64,000 nt of DNA from Microbispora sp. H13382 (GCF_014161445.1 NZ_JABBXA010000003.1:186001-250000); one strand, 5' to 3'; counted from the first letter of the stretch, positions 8,616-16,442 are shown. Notes: a model not told the origin generated them from the letters alone. A program made the numbers and translations.

Positions 8616-10610
8616 ATGCCGCATGCCGATTTCAGGAGTCCTCCGCCGCCGTCCGACCGTGACCGGCCGGAGAGACTGCTGCGCCTCCTGGCCGAGGACC
8701 TGCGGACGATCGTCGAGCGAGACCCGTCCGTCCGCGACCGGAAGGAGGCGTTGCTGCACCCGGTGCTACCGGCGCTGTGGCTGCACCGGGTCGCCCACCG
8801 GCTGCACCGGCGCGGACGACGGCTGCCGGCCCGGCTGCTGATGCTCCTGGCGCGCGCCGTCACCGGGGTGGAGATCCACCCGGGCGCGGTGCTCGGGCGC
8901 AGGGTCTTCGTCGACCACGGCGCGGCCGTGGTGATCGGGGAGACCGCGGTCGTGGGTGACGACGTGACCGTCTACCACCAGGTGACGCTGGGGGCGGTCG
9001 GCTGGTGGCGCGACAACCGGCGCGCGGACGGGGAACGCCGGCACCCGGCGATCGGAGCCCGCGTGGTGCTGGGCGTCGGCGCGACCGTCCTCGGCCCGGT
9101 GCGCGTGGGCGACGACGCCGTCATCGGTGCGCGGGCGCTCGTCCTCCACGACGTGCCCGCCGGTGCGCGTGCCCTCGCTCCCATGTCACCGGCGTCACCC
9201 CTGTCACCGCTGTCACCGCGTCACCGCGGCGGGTCGTCCCGTACGGCCCGCGCCCCCCTGTCCAGGCCCCCCGACGAAAGGAGTGGATCGATGAATCCGG
9301 ACAGCACGGTCCTGATAGTCGGCGCCACCGACGAAACCGTGCGCAAAGCCAAGGAGCTGGGCCTGACCGTCCTGCTGCTCCAGCATCCGACCAAGGTCAG
9401 CCCCGAGCAGGAGGAGCTCGCCGACGTCCTGCGCGTCCTGGACTACACCGACTGGGCGGCCGTCGAGCCCGTCGCCCGGCAGCTGTGGCAGGAGCCAGGG
9501 TTCCGCGTCGCGCTGTCCATCACCGAGCCCGGACTGGAGAACGCGGGGCGGATCAACGACCTGTTCGGCCTGGGCGGCACCGGCTACGAGGTCACCAGGA
9601 GGTTCCGCGACAAACTCGCCATGCGCCGCCACCTCGCGTCGGTGCCGGGCGCCGAGCTCGACCCGTCCGCGCTGGCCGCCGCGCCGCTCCTGCGGCGCGA
9701 GGACCTGGGCTCCTTCGCCGCCGCCCACGGCTACCCGTTCATCGTCAAGCCGACCGACGCGACCGCGAGCATCGGCGTCTTCCGGATCGGGGGGCCGGAT
9801 GACGCCGAGCGGGTGTGGGCCACGGTGGAAGGGCTGCGCGGCACCCGGACCGACCGCGTCTCGACCATGTACCTCCTGCGGGACTTCCTCATGGAGGAGT
9901 ACGCCGAAGGGCCGGAGTTCAGCGTCGAGGCGTTCAGCTTCGCGGGCCGGCACGTCGTGGTGGCGATCACCGAGAAGTTCGTGCACGCCGACCGGTTCGC
10001 GGAGCTCGGCCACGCCGTGCCCGCCCGGCTGGACGAGCCGGTGGGGGAGCGGATCCGCGCGAGCGTGTCCCGTTTCCTGGACCTGATCGGCCTCAGGGAC
10101 GGCGTCACGCACACGGAGCTGCGGCTCGGCCCGCGCGGTCCAGTGATCATCGAGAGCCACAACCGCGTCGCCGGCGACATGATCCCGGAGCTCGTGCGCG
10201 GCGCGTACGGCATCGACCTGGTCGAGTACGCGCTGGGCTGGCCGTTCGGGCTGGTCCCCGAGCTGCCCGACCGGCCGCAGGCGCACATGGGGGCCAGCGT
10301 GCGCTCCCTGGTGAGCGAGCCGGGGCGGGTCGAGTCGGTGGAGGGCGTCGCCGACGCCGCGGCGCGGGACGGCGTGCTGGACGTGCGCGTCACCGCCAAG
10401 CCGGGCGACACCGTGCACGCGTTGCGCGACAACTGGGACCGGCTCGGCCTGGTGGCGGTGACCGGCCCCGACACGGCCGCGGCGATCCGCCGCGGCGCGG
10501 AGGTCGCCGCGGACGCCATCCGGATCCGGGTGGCGGGCGAGAACGGGCGGACCTGGCTCGCGCAGGTGGCCGAGGCCCCGGCTCCGGCGTTCGCGGAGGC
10601 TCTGGCATGA
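8616..10610 (+). CDS. Serine O-acetyltransferase domain in frame with an ATP-grasp ligase (possible fusion)
   Basis: One uninterrupted frame of 664 codons. Residues about 15-190 match CysE/EpsC serine acetyltransferases: helical start LLRLLAEDLRTIVERDPSVR, then left-handed beta-helix repeats (IHPGAVLGRRVFVDHGAAVV, IGETAVVGDDVTVYHQVTLG, HPAIGARVVLGVGATVLG). The usual GxPAR substrate-end segment is missing; a Ser/Pro/Arg-rich stretch takes its place. From residue 226 (ATG 9291) an ATP-grasp ligase begins: MNPDSTVLIVGATDETVRKA, nucleotide lysine in YPFIVKPTDATASIG, metal/ATP acidic end in PVIIESHNRVAGDMI. The start at 8616 is chosen for GAGGAGG at 8604-8610. ATG 9291 has its own AAAGGAG site, so the ligase may also be made alone. 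It likely makes O-acetylserine and ligates amino acids within the operon. Confidence 0.75.
   Translation: MPHADFRSPPPPSDRDRPERLLRLLAEDLRTIVERDPSVRDRKEALLHPVLPALWLHRVAHRLHRRGRRLPARLLMLLARAVTGVEIHPGAVLGRRVFVDHGAAVVIGETAVVGDDVTVYHQVTLGAVGWWRDNRRADGERRHPAIGARVVLGVGATVLGPVRVGDDAVIGARALVLHDVPAGARALAPMSPASPLSPLSPRHRGGSSRTARAPLSRPPDERSGSMNPDSTVLIVGATDETVRKAKELGLTVLLLQHPTKVSPEQEELADVLRVLDYTDWAAVEPVARQLWQEPGFRVALSITEPGLENAGRINDLFGLGGTGYEVTRRFRDKLAMRRHLASVPGAELDPSALAAAPLLRREDLGSFAAAHGYPFIVKPTDATASIGVFRIGGPDDAERVWATVEGLRGTRTDRVSTMYLLRDFLMEEYAEGPEFSVEAFSFAGRHVVVAITEKFVHADRFAELGHAVPARLDEPVGERIRASVSRFLDLIGLRDGVTHTELRLGPRGPVIIESHNRVAGDMIPELVRGAYGIDLVEYALGWPFGLVPELPDRPQAHMGASVRSLVSEPGRVESVEGVADAAARDGVLDVRVTAKPGDTVHALRDNWDRLGLVAVTGPDTAAAIRRGAEVAADAIRIRVAGENGRTWLAQVAEAPAPAFAEALA
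9185..9228 (+). repeat. GTCACC-type 9-bp short tandem repeat in the SAT/ATP-grasp linker
   Basis: Five units beginning GTCACC lie at 9185, 9194, 9203, 9212 and 9220. The first four are spaced 9 bp apart and the last interval is 8 bp, so copy slippage here can change the reading frame. It encodes the Ser-Pro-rich linker exactly where the acetyltransferase domain loses its normal C terminus. Confidence 0.75.
9275..9293 (+). promoter_or_regulatory. Internal ribosome binding site and ATG for the ATP-grasp domain
   Basis: GAAAGGAG just before 9284 is followed after seven to eight bases by ATG 9291-9293, at the exact N terminus expected for the ATP-grasp family. In a second frame a TGA at 9292-9294 overlaps this ATG, giving the ATGA junction used at other gene borders in this operon. 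Confidence 0.6.
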
Positions 10611-11917
10611 GTGTCGTCATCGTGCACCGCAACCCGCTGGAGCCGTTCCCGTACGACCGCTGGCTGCGCGACTACGAGGGCCCCGTGGTGATCCTCGCCG
10701 CCCGCGACAGGTTCGAGCCGTTCGGCGAGCGGGTGCCGGAGGGCGACCTCGGCTACACCCGCCTGGAGCTCTTCGACCACGACGACCAGGTGGCCGGGCG
10801 GGTCGCCCGCCTCGCCGCCGAGTACGGCGCCACGCACCTGATCGGGGAGCACGAGGCCGACGTGCTGCGCGTGGCCGCCCTGCGCGAGGAGCTCGGGCTG
10901 CCCGGCCCCCGGGCCGCCGACGTGCTGCCGTTCCGCGACAAGGCCCTGATGAAGGAGCACGCCGCGCGGGCCGGCGTCGAGGTCGCGCCGCACACCGTGC
11001 CGGGGAGCGTGGCGGACGTGCTGGCCTTCGCCGACCTCCACGGATTCCCCCTCGTGGTCAAGAACAGGGCTGGCTTCAACTCCGTCGGCCTGCGCATCCT
11101 GCGCGACCGGGACGCGCTGACGGCCTTCCTCGCCGAGACGTACGGCTCGCAGCGGGACGAGCGGCGGGACGAGCAGGGCAACCTGCGGGGGGCCGAGCAG
11201 CGGGACGACCTGCTGCTGGAGGCGTACGTGCCCGGCCGCATGTGCCACGTCGACGGGCTGGTGGTCGACGGTGAGGTCGTGCTGGCCTGGCCGTCCCAAT
11301 ACCAGTACGAGCTCGCGTCGTTCGGCACCGACCCCGGCTCCCGGGTCGACCTGGCGCTCGACCCCGGCGACCCGCTCACCGGCCGCCTGCTGGAGCTGAC
11401 CGGGCGGACGCTCGCGGCGCTGCGGCGGCCCGGCGGCCGGCTGCGCGACCACGCCTTCCACGCGGAGATCTTCCACACGCCCGACGACCGGCTGGTGCTG
11501 TGCGAAATCGCCTGCCGCTCCGGCGGCGGGAAGATCCGCGAGGTCTTCCACACCCTGTTCGGGGTCAACCTCGCCGAATGCTCCATCCGCGCCCAGCTCG
11601 GCCTGCCGCTGCCCGACGTGGAGCGGGTCGTACGTCCCGGGCGGCGGCCGGAGCCGGCGCGGATGGCGGGGCAGGTGCTCATGATGAAGCGGCCGGGACT
11701 GATCCACGCGCTGCCCCAAGCGCCGCGGGAGCCCTGGGTGGAGCACTTCTGGCTGTACGCCGAGGCGGGCCAGGTGGTGCCGCCCGCCTCGGGCTCGGCC
11801 GACTTCCTGACCGTGGCGATCGCCTCGGCCCCCACCCGAGCGGAGTGCGAGCGCAGGCTGCGCTCGCTCGGCGCGCGGCTGGAGGAGCAGGTGCGGATCG
11901 GGGCGGTGCCGTCATGA
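10607..11917 (+). CDS. Second ATP-grasp ligase
   Basis: A 436-residue protein. Visible ATP-grasp features are an N-terminal pre-ATP domain (MSVVIVHRNPLEPFPYDRWL), a variant nucleotide-binding region (FADLHGFPLVVKNRAGFNSV around residues 140-165), the LLLEAYVPGRMCHVDGLV segment, and the acidic magnesium site near VLCEIACRSGGGKIREVF. The ATG overlaps the stop of the upstream ligase (ATGA) and its own stop overlaps the next ATG, so the genes are translationally coupled. ATP-grasp proteins of this length form amide bonds between amino acids or small acids through acyl-phosphates. Two different ones in series suggest successive condensations giving a tri-part product, or alternative substrates. 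Substrates cannot be read from sequence. Confidence 0.85.
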   Translation: MSVVIVHRNPLEPFPYDRWLRDYEGPVVILAARDRFEPFGERVPEGDLGYTRLELFDHDDQVAGRVARLAAEYGATHLIGEHEADVLRVAALREELGLPGPRAADVLPFRDKALMKEHAARAGVEVAPHTVPGSVADVLAFADLHGFPLVVKNRAGFNSVGLRILRDRDALTAFLAETYGSQRDERRDEQGNLRGAEQRDDLLLEAYVPGRMCHVDGLVVDGEVVLAWPSQYQYELASFGTDPGSRVDLALDPGDPLTGRLLELTGRTLAALRRPGGRLRDHAFHAEIFHTPDDRLVLCEIACRSGGGKIREVFHTLFGVNLAECSIRAQLGLPLPDVERVVRPGRRPEPARMAGQVLMMKRPGLIHALPQAPREPWVEHFWLYAEAGQVVPPASGSADFLTVAIASAPTRAECERRLRSLGARLEEQVRIGAVPS

Positions 11918-13206
11918 CCCGCCCGTCGACGCGGACGCGGTACATGGCCGGGATGGTGGTCGACGCCACCGGCAGCGGCATGTACCTGCCCCTGTCCCTG
12001 CTGTTCTTCCACCACGTCACCGGGCTGCCGATCGAGCGGGTCGGCGTGATCATGACCGCGGCGGCGCTGTTCAGCCTGGTCGGCAACCCCGTCGCGGGCG
12101 TGCTCGTCGACCGCTTCGGCGCGCGGGCCGTCGTGGTGGGCGGTTACCTGGTGCGCGCCGTGGGGTTCGCCGCCTACCCGCTGGTGGACTCGCCGCTGAC
12201 GATGTTCCTCGCGGTGGCGCTGGTGGCGCTCGGCGACGGCTCCTACCCGCCGTCGATCCAGTCGTTCGTCGCCGCGATCGCGCGGGGCGCCGATCGCGAC
12301 AGGCTCCTCGCCGCCCAGCGCAGCCTGCGCAACGCCGGCCTCGGCGCCGGCGGCCTGATCGCGGGCGCCGCGCTCGGCCTGGGCAGCGACGCCGCCTACC
12401 GGGTGATCGTCCTCGTCAGCGCGGCCGCGTTCGCCGGCGCGGCGCTGATCCTCCGCACGATCCCGGTCCCCGGCGGACGGGCCCGTACGGCAGGGCGGGC
12501 GGCGACGGCGCGGCGGGGCGGGGGATACCGGCTCGTCCTGCGCGACCGGACGTTCCTCGCGCTGACCCTGCAGAACGTGCCGACCGCCTTCGGCTACATG
12601 GTGTTGTCGGTGGCGCTGCCCGTCTACGTCACCCAGGAACTGGGCGTCCCCACGTCGCTGGTCGGCGTGCTATACGCCGTCAACACCGTCGGCATCGCGC
12701 TGCTGCAGATCCCGGTGACGCGGCGGCTGATCCGATATCGGCGCACCCGCACGGTCGCGGCCGGCGCCGCCACGTTCGGGGTGTCGTTCGCGGCGTTCGC
12801 CCTGCTGGCCGGGGTGCCCGCGCGGCCGGTCGCCCTGGCCGGGGTCTTCGCCGCGACGGCGCTGTTCACCCTGGGGGAGATGCTGCACGGCGCGCCGCTG
12901 TCCGCGCTCGTGTCCAGCGCGGCCCCGGAGGAGACCCACGGCAGATACATGGCGGTCTACCAGTTCTCCTGGGCGATCCCGATCACGCTGGCTCCGGCCG
13001 TGCTGACCGCGCTGCTGGGCGTGTCGCCGGCCTCCATGTGGCTGCTGCTCGCGGGAGGCGTCGCCTGCTCGGCCCTCACCGTGCTCCGCCTGGAGTCCCG
13101 GCTTCCCGCCCGGGCCGTCCACCCGGGGATATCCGAGGACCCGGAAGAGACACAACCGGAAGACCGTCGCGCGGCGACGGCGACACAGAAGGCTGGTGTG
13201 GAGTGA
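11914..13206 (+). CDS. MFS transporter, likely product exporter
   Basis: A 430-residue integral membrane protein with about twelve hydrophobic segments and the MFS loop signature between helices 2 and 3 (GVLVDRFGARAVVVGGYLVR). The start overlaps the upstream stop (ATGA) and the stop overlaps the next ATG (TGATG), so it is made with the two ligases. Exporters beside ATP-grasp ligases, as BacE beside BacD in bacilysin synthesis, commonly secrete the peptide product and give self-resistance; that role is inferred here. The C-terminal tail (EDPEETQPEDRRAATATQ) is hydrophilic and likely cytoplasmic. Confidence 0.85.
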   Translation: MTRPSTRTRYMAGMVVDATGSGMYLPLSLLFFHHVTGLPIERVGVIMTAAALFSLVGNPVAGVLVDRFGARAVVVGGYLVRAVGFAAYPLVDSPLTMFLAVALVALGDGSYPPSIQSFVAAIARGADRDRLLAAQRSLRNAGLGAGGLIAGAALGLGSDAAYRVIVLVSAAAFAGAALILRTIPVPGGRARTAGRAATARRGGGYRLVLRDRTFLALTLQNVPTAFGYMVLSVALPVYVTQELGVPTSLVGVLYAVNTVGIALLQIPVTRRLIRYRRTRTVAAGAATFGVSFAAFALLAGVPARPVALAGVFAATALFTLGEMLHGAPLSALVSSAAPEETHGRYMAVYQFSWAIPITLAPAVLTALLGVSPASMWLLLAGGVACSALTVLRLESRLPARAVHPGISEDPEETQPEDRRAATATQKAGVE

Positions 13207-13892
13207 TGGGCAGATCGAGCTGGCACGTGCTGCAGGGAGAGGACCCCGCGTACGCGCTGCCGGAGGCCGCGGGCCAGTGCGGCTGGGTGAGCCAGTTGCG
13301 GCCGTTGATCGTCGAGATGACCGAGCCGGGCGACGTGGTGCTCGACCCCTTCGCCGGCTGGGGGACCACGCTGGTGGCGTGCGCGGTCGAGTCCCGGAAG
13401 GGCATCGGCTTCGAGGTCTCGCCCGACCGCGCGGAGCAGGCCCGAAGGCGGCTGGAGGCGTATCCCGGCCAGACGATGCTGTGCGCCGACGCCCGCACCC
13501 CGCCCCTGCCGGAGGAGTCGGTGGACTTCGTCCTGGCGGATTTGCCCTACTTCGGGACGAATCTGGACACCGACTCCGGCGTGGAGGGCCAGTTCTACGC
13601 GCTGCGGGACTATGAGGAGTACCTGGACGCGCTCGACGACGCCTTCGCCGCGGTGACGAGGGTCATGCGGCCGGGCGCGCGTGCGGTGCTGGCCGTGCAG
13701 AACCGCCGGCTGGGCGGCAGGTTCGTGCCGCTGGCCTGGGACGTCGCCCGGGTGCTCGGCCGGCATCTGACCCTCGGGGACGAGCGGATCCACTGCTACG
13801 ACCGGCCGGTCAGCGACGACGACCCGATGGTGACCAACCGTTCGCACGAATACCTGCTGGTGGCCGCGAAGGAACCGCGCCACGCCGGATGA
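13206..13892 (+). CDS. Small amino-methyltransferase-like enzyme (DxPY-type, SAM-dependent)
   Basis: A 228-residue protein. Motif I is VVLDPFAGWGTTLVACAVES and motif IV is FVLADLPYFGTNLD, where DLPY replaces the DPPY of amino-methyltransferases that methylate exocyclic nitrogens in DNA or RNA. Motif I precedes motif IV. The C-terminal VTNRSHEYLLVAAKE resembles the end of N4/N6 DNA methylases. No target-recognition domain fits in this length and no restriction gene is nearby. Given the ligase/exporter operon and the TGATG overlap with the MFS gene, I infer N-methylation of a small molecule, but a tRNA, rRNA or DNA target cannot be excluded. Confidence 0.7.
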   Translation: MGRSSWHVLQGEDPAYALPEAAGQCGWVSQLRPLIVEMTEPGDVVLDPFAGWGTTLVACAVESRKGIGFEVSPDRAEQARRRLEAYPGQTMLCADARTPPLPEESVDFVLADLPYFGTNLDTDSGVEGQFYALRDYEEYLDALDDAFAAVTRVMRPGARAVLAVQNRRLGGRFVPLAWDVARVLGRHLTLGDERIHCYDRPVSDDDPMVTNRSHEYLLVAAKEPRHAG

Positions 13893-13913
13893 CCGCCTCA
13901 ATCACGACCCCAC

Positions 13914-13953
13914 GGCCGGCTCCCGCGGGCCCCGCGGCGCCGGGGAGCCGGCC
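13914..13953 (+). terminator. Stem-loop between methyltransferase and cysteine-synthase homologue
   Basis: GGCCGGCTCCC at 13914-13924 pairs perfectly with GGGAGCCGGCC at 13943-13953. The 18-base loop can itself fold (GCGG/CCGC). No U-tract follows, so it may be a partial terminator or mRNA-stability element that sets the level of the downstream gene. Confidence 0.5.
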
Positions 13954-13970
13954 CCGTGCAAGGAGTACCC

Positions 13971-14906
13971 ATGATCCCCCTCATCCGCGGCGACATAGCG
14001 ACCAGGATCGACGACCTCATCGGCAACACCCCCCTGCTCCGTCTCGCCCTCGACGGCCTGCCCCCGGACGCCACCGTGCTCGCCAAACTGGAGGCGGCCA
14101 ACCCGCTGTCGAGCGTCAAGGACCGGGTGGCGCTGCGCATGATCGAGGAGGCCGAGGCGTCCGGGGCGCTGACCCCCGGCGCGACCGTGATCGAGTCCAC
14201 CTCGGGCAACACCGGCATCGCCCTGGCGGCGCTCGCGGTGAGCCGGGGACACCCGTGCATCGTGGTGATGCCGGACAACGCGTCGAAGGAACGCACGCTG
14301 ACCCTGCGCATGCTGGGCGCCCGGGTCGAGTTCACCGACCACGTCCTCGGCTTCCAGGGCTGCGTCGACCGGGCGACCGAACTGCACGCCGCCGTCCCAG
14401 GGTCCTGGTACGCCCGGCAGCACGAGAACCCCGCCAACGTCATGGCCCACTACACGACCACGGGACCGGAGATCTGGGCCGCCACCGGCGGCGAGGTCGA
14501 CGTGCTGGTGTGCGGGGTCGGGACCGGCGGCACGCTCACCGGAACGGCCCGCTACCTGCGCGAGCGCACCCCCCGGCTGCGCGTCGTCGCGGTGGAGCCG
14601 GAGGGCTCCCCCCTGCTGTCCGGAGGCGCCCCGGGGCCGCACCGCATCCCCGGCCTCAACGGCGGCTTCATCAGTCCCGTCACCGACGTCACCCTCATCG
14701 ACGACGTGATCACCGTGCCGGACGACGAGGCGGCCCGCATGACCCGCCTCATCGCGGCCACCACCGGGCTGCTGGTCGGGGTCTCCTCGGGCGCGGCGGC
14801 GTACGGCTGCGCGGACCTCGCGCGCCGCCGGGACCTGTCCGGGCAGACCATCGTGACGATCTTCCCCGACACCGGTGAGCGCTACCTCAGCTGGTGGCCG
14901 GCCTGA
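13971..14906 (+). CDS. Cysteine synthase / O-acetylserine sulfhydrylase family PLP enzyme
   Basis: A 311-residue fold-type II PLP enzyme. The Schiff-base lysine lies in NPLSSVKDRVALRM, the substrate loop is ESTSGNTGIALA, and the phosphate-binding loop is GVGTGGTLTGTARYL. ATG 13971 is chosen because AAGGAG sits five bases upstream. The family swaps the acetate of O-acetylserine for a nucleophile: sulfide in CysK, but ammonia, heterocycles or hydroxyurea in specialised homologues such as SbnA or DcsD. With a serine acetyltransferase domain at the operon start, a dedicated supply of a beta-substituted alanine to the ligases is an attractive inference. Ordinary cysteine synthesis is the alternative. 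Confidence 0.85.
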   Translation: MIPLIRGDIATRIDDLIGNTPLLRLALDGLPPDATVLAKLEAANPLSSVKDRVALRMIEEAEASGALTPGATVIESTSGNTGIALAALAVSRGHPCIVVMPDNASKERTLTLRMLGARVEFTDHVLGFQGCVDRATELHAAVPGSWYARQHENPANVMAHYTTTGPEIWAATGGEVDVLVCGVGTGGTLTGTARYLRERTPRLRVVAVEPEGSPLLSGGAPGPHRIPGLNGGFISPVTDVTLIDDVITVPDDEAARMTRLIAATTGLLVGVSSGAAAYGCADLARRRDLSGQTIVTIFPDTGERYLSWWPA

Positions 14907-14930
14907 CCCGGCGTACGGCATGAGCAGCGC

Positions 14931-14950
14931 TTTCAACCGCGGGGTTGACG
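14931..14950 (+). promoter_or_regulatory. Palindromic operator 1 for the ArsR-type regulator
   Basis: TTTCAACC-GCGG-GGTTGACG: six-base arms TCAACC/GGTTGA around a four-base spacer. It matches the second palindrome at 14977-14996 in arm sequence and spacer length, with centres 46 bp apart. Probably bound by the regulator encoded just downstream. Confidence 0.6.
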
Positions 14951-14976
14951 AAGGGAGGAGGCGCGGCGTACGGTCC

Positions 14977-14996
14977 TTTAAACCATTGGGTTGAAA
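14977..14996 (+). promoter_or_regulatory. Palindromic operator 2 for the ArsR-type regulator
   Basis: TTTAAACC-ATTG-GGTTGAAA: eight-base arms with one mismatch. It lies directly before the probable GTG start (15003), so binding here would block transcription or initiation. This also argues against the TTG at 14991, which lies inside the operator, being the start. Confidence 0.6.
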
Positions 14997-15002
14997 CTGG
15001 GG

Positions 15003-15401
15003 GTGTTGGCCACGGACGCGCTGTCCCGGGTCTTCGCGGCCCTCGCGGATCCGACCCGGCGCGACATGGTCGCCCGGCTCTCGGAGGGCGACGCGACCGT
15101 GAGCCAGCTGGCCGAGCCGTACCGGATGACGCTGCAGGCCGTCTACAAGCACCTGCGGGTGCTCGAGGAGGCCGGGCTCGTCAGCCGGCCGCGAGGGCCG
15201 CAGCCCCGGCCGGTACGCCTGGAGATCGGGGCCCTCGACCTGATGGACACCTGGATCGAGCGGCACCGGGACCGCGTCGAGCAGCGCTACCGCCGCCTCG
15301 ACGCCGTCCTGGCGGAGATGGGGAGAGACGAGCATGAAGAGGAACACCGAGACGGCCGTCGAGGCCGACCCGAGGCTGCCGGTCATCCGGATGAGCCGTG
15401 A
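15003..15401 (+). CDS. ArsR-family transcriptional regulator
   Basis: About 132 residues with a winged helix-turn-helix: SRVFAALADPTRRDMVARLS, then VSQLAEPYRMTLQAVYKHLR with recognition helix, and VLEEAGLVSRPRGPQPRPVR as wing. No metal-binding cysteines are present, so this is the non-metal subgroup that is usually paired with an SRPBCC/AHSA1 gene, as here. GTG 15003 is preferred, with TTG 15006 possible; the TTG at 14991 falls inside a predicted operator. The C-terminal tail is charged and overlaps the next gene by 68 bases. Two matching palindromes just upstream indicate autorepression. Confidence 0.8.
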   Translation: MLATDALSRVFAALADPTRRDMVARLSEGDATVSQLAEPYRMTLQAVYKHLRVLEEAGLVSRPRGPQPRPVRLEIGALDLMDTWIERHRDRVEQRYRRLDAVLAEMGRDEHEEEHRDGRRGRPEAAGHPDEP

Positions 15402-15816
15402 CTTCGCGGCGACGCCGGAGCAGCTGCTGCGCGCCCACACGGATCCCGCGCTGTTCGTCCGGTGGGTGGGTCCCGACGCCACGGTCAGCCGGATCGAGCA
15501 CTGGGACGCTCGTACCGGCGGCAGCTGGCGGTACGTCTCGGTGCACGACGGCACGGAATACGGGTTCCACGGCTGCTTCCACGATGTTCGGCCGGACCGT
15601 ATCGTGCAGACCTTCACGTTCGAGGGCGATCCCGACGCGGTCGCGCTGGAGACGCTGTGGTTCGAGGACCTGGGCGACGGCCGGACGCGGCTGCGGACGC
15701 AGTCGCTGGTCGACAGCTTCGACAGCCGCGACGCGTGGCTGCGCAGCGGTATGGAGACCGGTGTCGACGAGGGTTACGCGAAGCTCGACCGGATGCTCGC
15801 CGATGGCGCTGTCTGA
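15334..15816 (+). CDS. SRPBCC (AHSA1-like) domain protein
   Basis: A 160-residue single-domain START/Bet v1-like protein. Typical segments are RDFAATPEQLLRAHTDPALF and WVGPDATV at the front, GGSWRYVSVHDGTEYGFHG in the middle and DSRDAWLRSGMETGVDEGY at the end. The domain forms a hydrophobic ligand cavity, and members beside ArsR genes are often small-molecule binding or stress proteins of unknown substrate. The gene overlaps the regulator upstream and the next gene by 14 bases, so the three form one operon presumably controlled by the paired operators at 14931-14996. Confidence 0.85.
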   Translation: MKRNTETAVEADPRLPVIRMSRDFAATPEQLLRAHTDPALFVRWVGPDATVSRIEHWDARTGGSWRYVSVHDGTEYGFHGCFHDVRPDRIVQTFTFEGDPDAVALETLWFEDLGDGRTRLRTQSLVDSFDSRDAWLRSGMETGVDEGYAKLDRMLADGAV

Positions 15817-16390
15817 CCGCCCGGCCGAGCGGCACCGTCAGGTCGCCGGGCTGTTCACCGACCGGGTCCGCGGCACCCGGCGCTGGGACGCGCCGGCCCC
15901 GGTGGCCGGCTGGACCGCCCGCGACGTCGTGCGTCACCTGACCGAATGGCTCCCCGGATTTCTCGCCTCCGGCGCCGGCGTCGAACTGCCGGTGCCGATC
16001 CGCTCTCGCGCGCCGTCCGCGGACGAGGACCCGGTCGCCGCGTGGCAGGTTCACTGCGACGGTGTGCAGGCGGTGCTCGACGATCCGGAGACGGCGCACC
16101 GGGAGCTCGCCGACCCGCATGTCGGCAGGCTGCCGCTGGAGACGGCGATCGACCGGTTCTACACCGCCGACGTGTTCATGCACACCTGGGATCTGGCCAG
16201 GGCCACCGGCCAGGACGACCGGCTGGACGAGGGGTTATGCGCTCGGCTCCTCGCCGAGATGGAGCCGATGGAGCGGGTGATCCGCTCCTCGGGCCAGTTC
16301 GGCGCCCGGGTCGAGGTGCCCGGCGGCGCCGACGTCCAGACCAGACTGCTGGGTTTCATCGGCCGGGACCCGTTCTGGCCGGGGCGGTGA
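15803..16390 (+). CDS. TIGR03086-like / DinB-fold protein
   Basis: A 195-residue protein. It shows the four-helix maleylpyruvate-isomerase/DinB-like pattern: GWTARDVVRHLTEWLPGFLA with a candidate metal histidine, DRFYTADVFMHTWDLARATG with a second histidine region, and a short C-terminal RLLGFIGRDPFW. Members of this family bind a divalent metal and some use mycothiol or bacillithiol-type thiols; the function of this one is unknown. It overlaps the SRPBCC gene by 14 bases and is the last gene of the ArsR-led operon. Confidence 0.75.
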   Translation: MALSDRPAERHRQVAGLFTDRVRGTRRWDAPAPVAGWTARDVVRHLTEWLPGFLASGAGVELPVPIRSRAPSADEDPVAAWQVHCDGVQAVLDDPETAHRELADPHVGRLPLETAIDRFYTADVFMHTWDLARATGQDDRLDEGLCARLLAEMEPMERVIRSSGQFGARVEVPGGADVQTRLLGFIGRDPFWPGR

Positions 16391-16406
16391 GCAGGACGCT
16401 GCCCGG

Positions 16407-16426
16407 CCGGGCCGGCTCCGGCCCGG
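16407..16426. terminator. Stem-loop between convergent genes
   Basis: CCGGGCCGG-CT-CCGGCCCGG is a perfect nine-base inverted repeat in the 52-base gap between the TIGR03086-like gene (+) and the PAC2 gene (-). Its place and symmetry suit a bidirectional terminator, although no U-tract follows. Confidence 0.5.
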
Positions 16427-16442
16427 ACGCCGTCTCGCCGGG

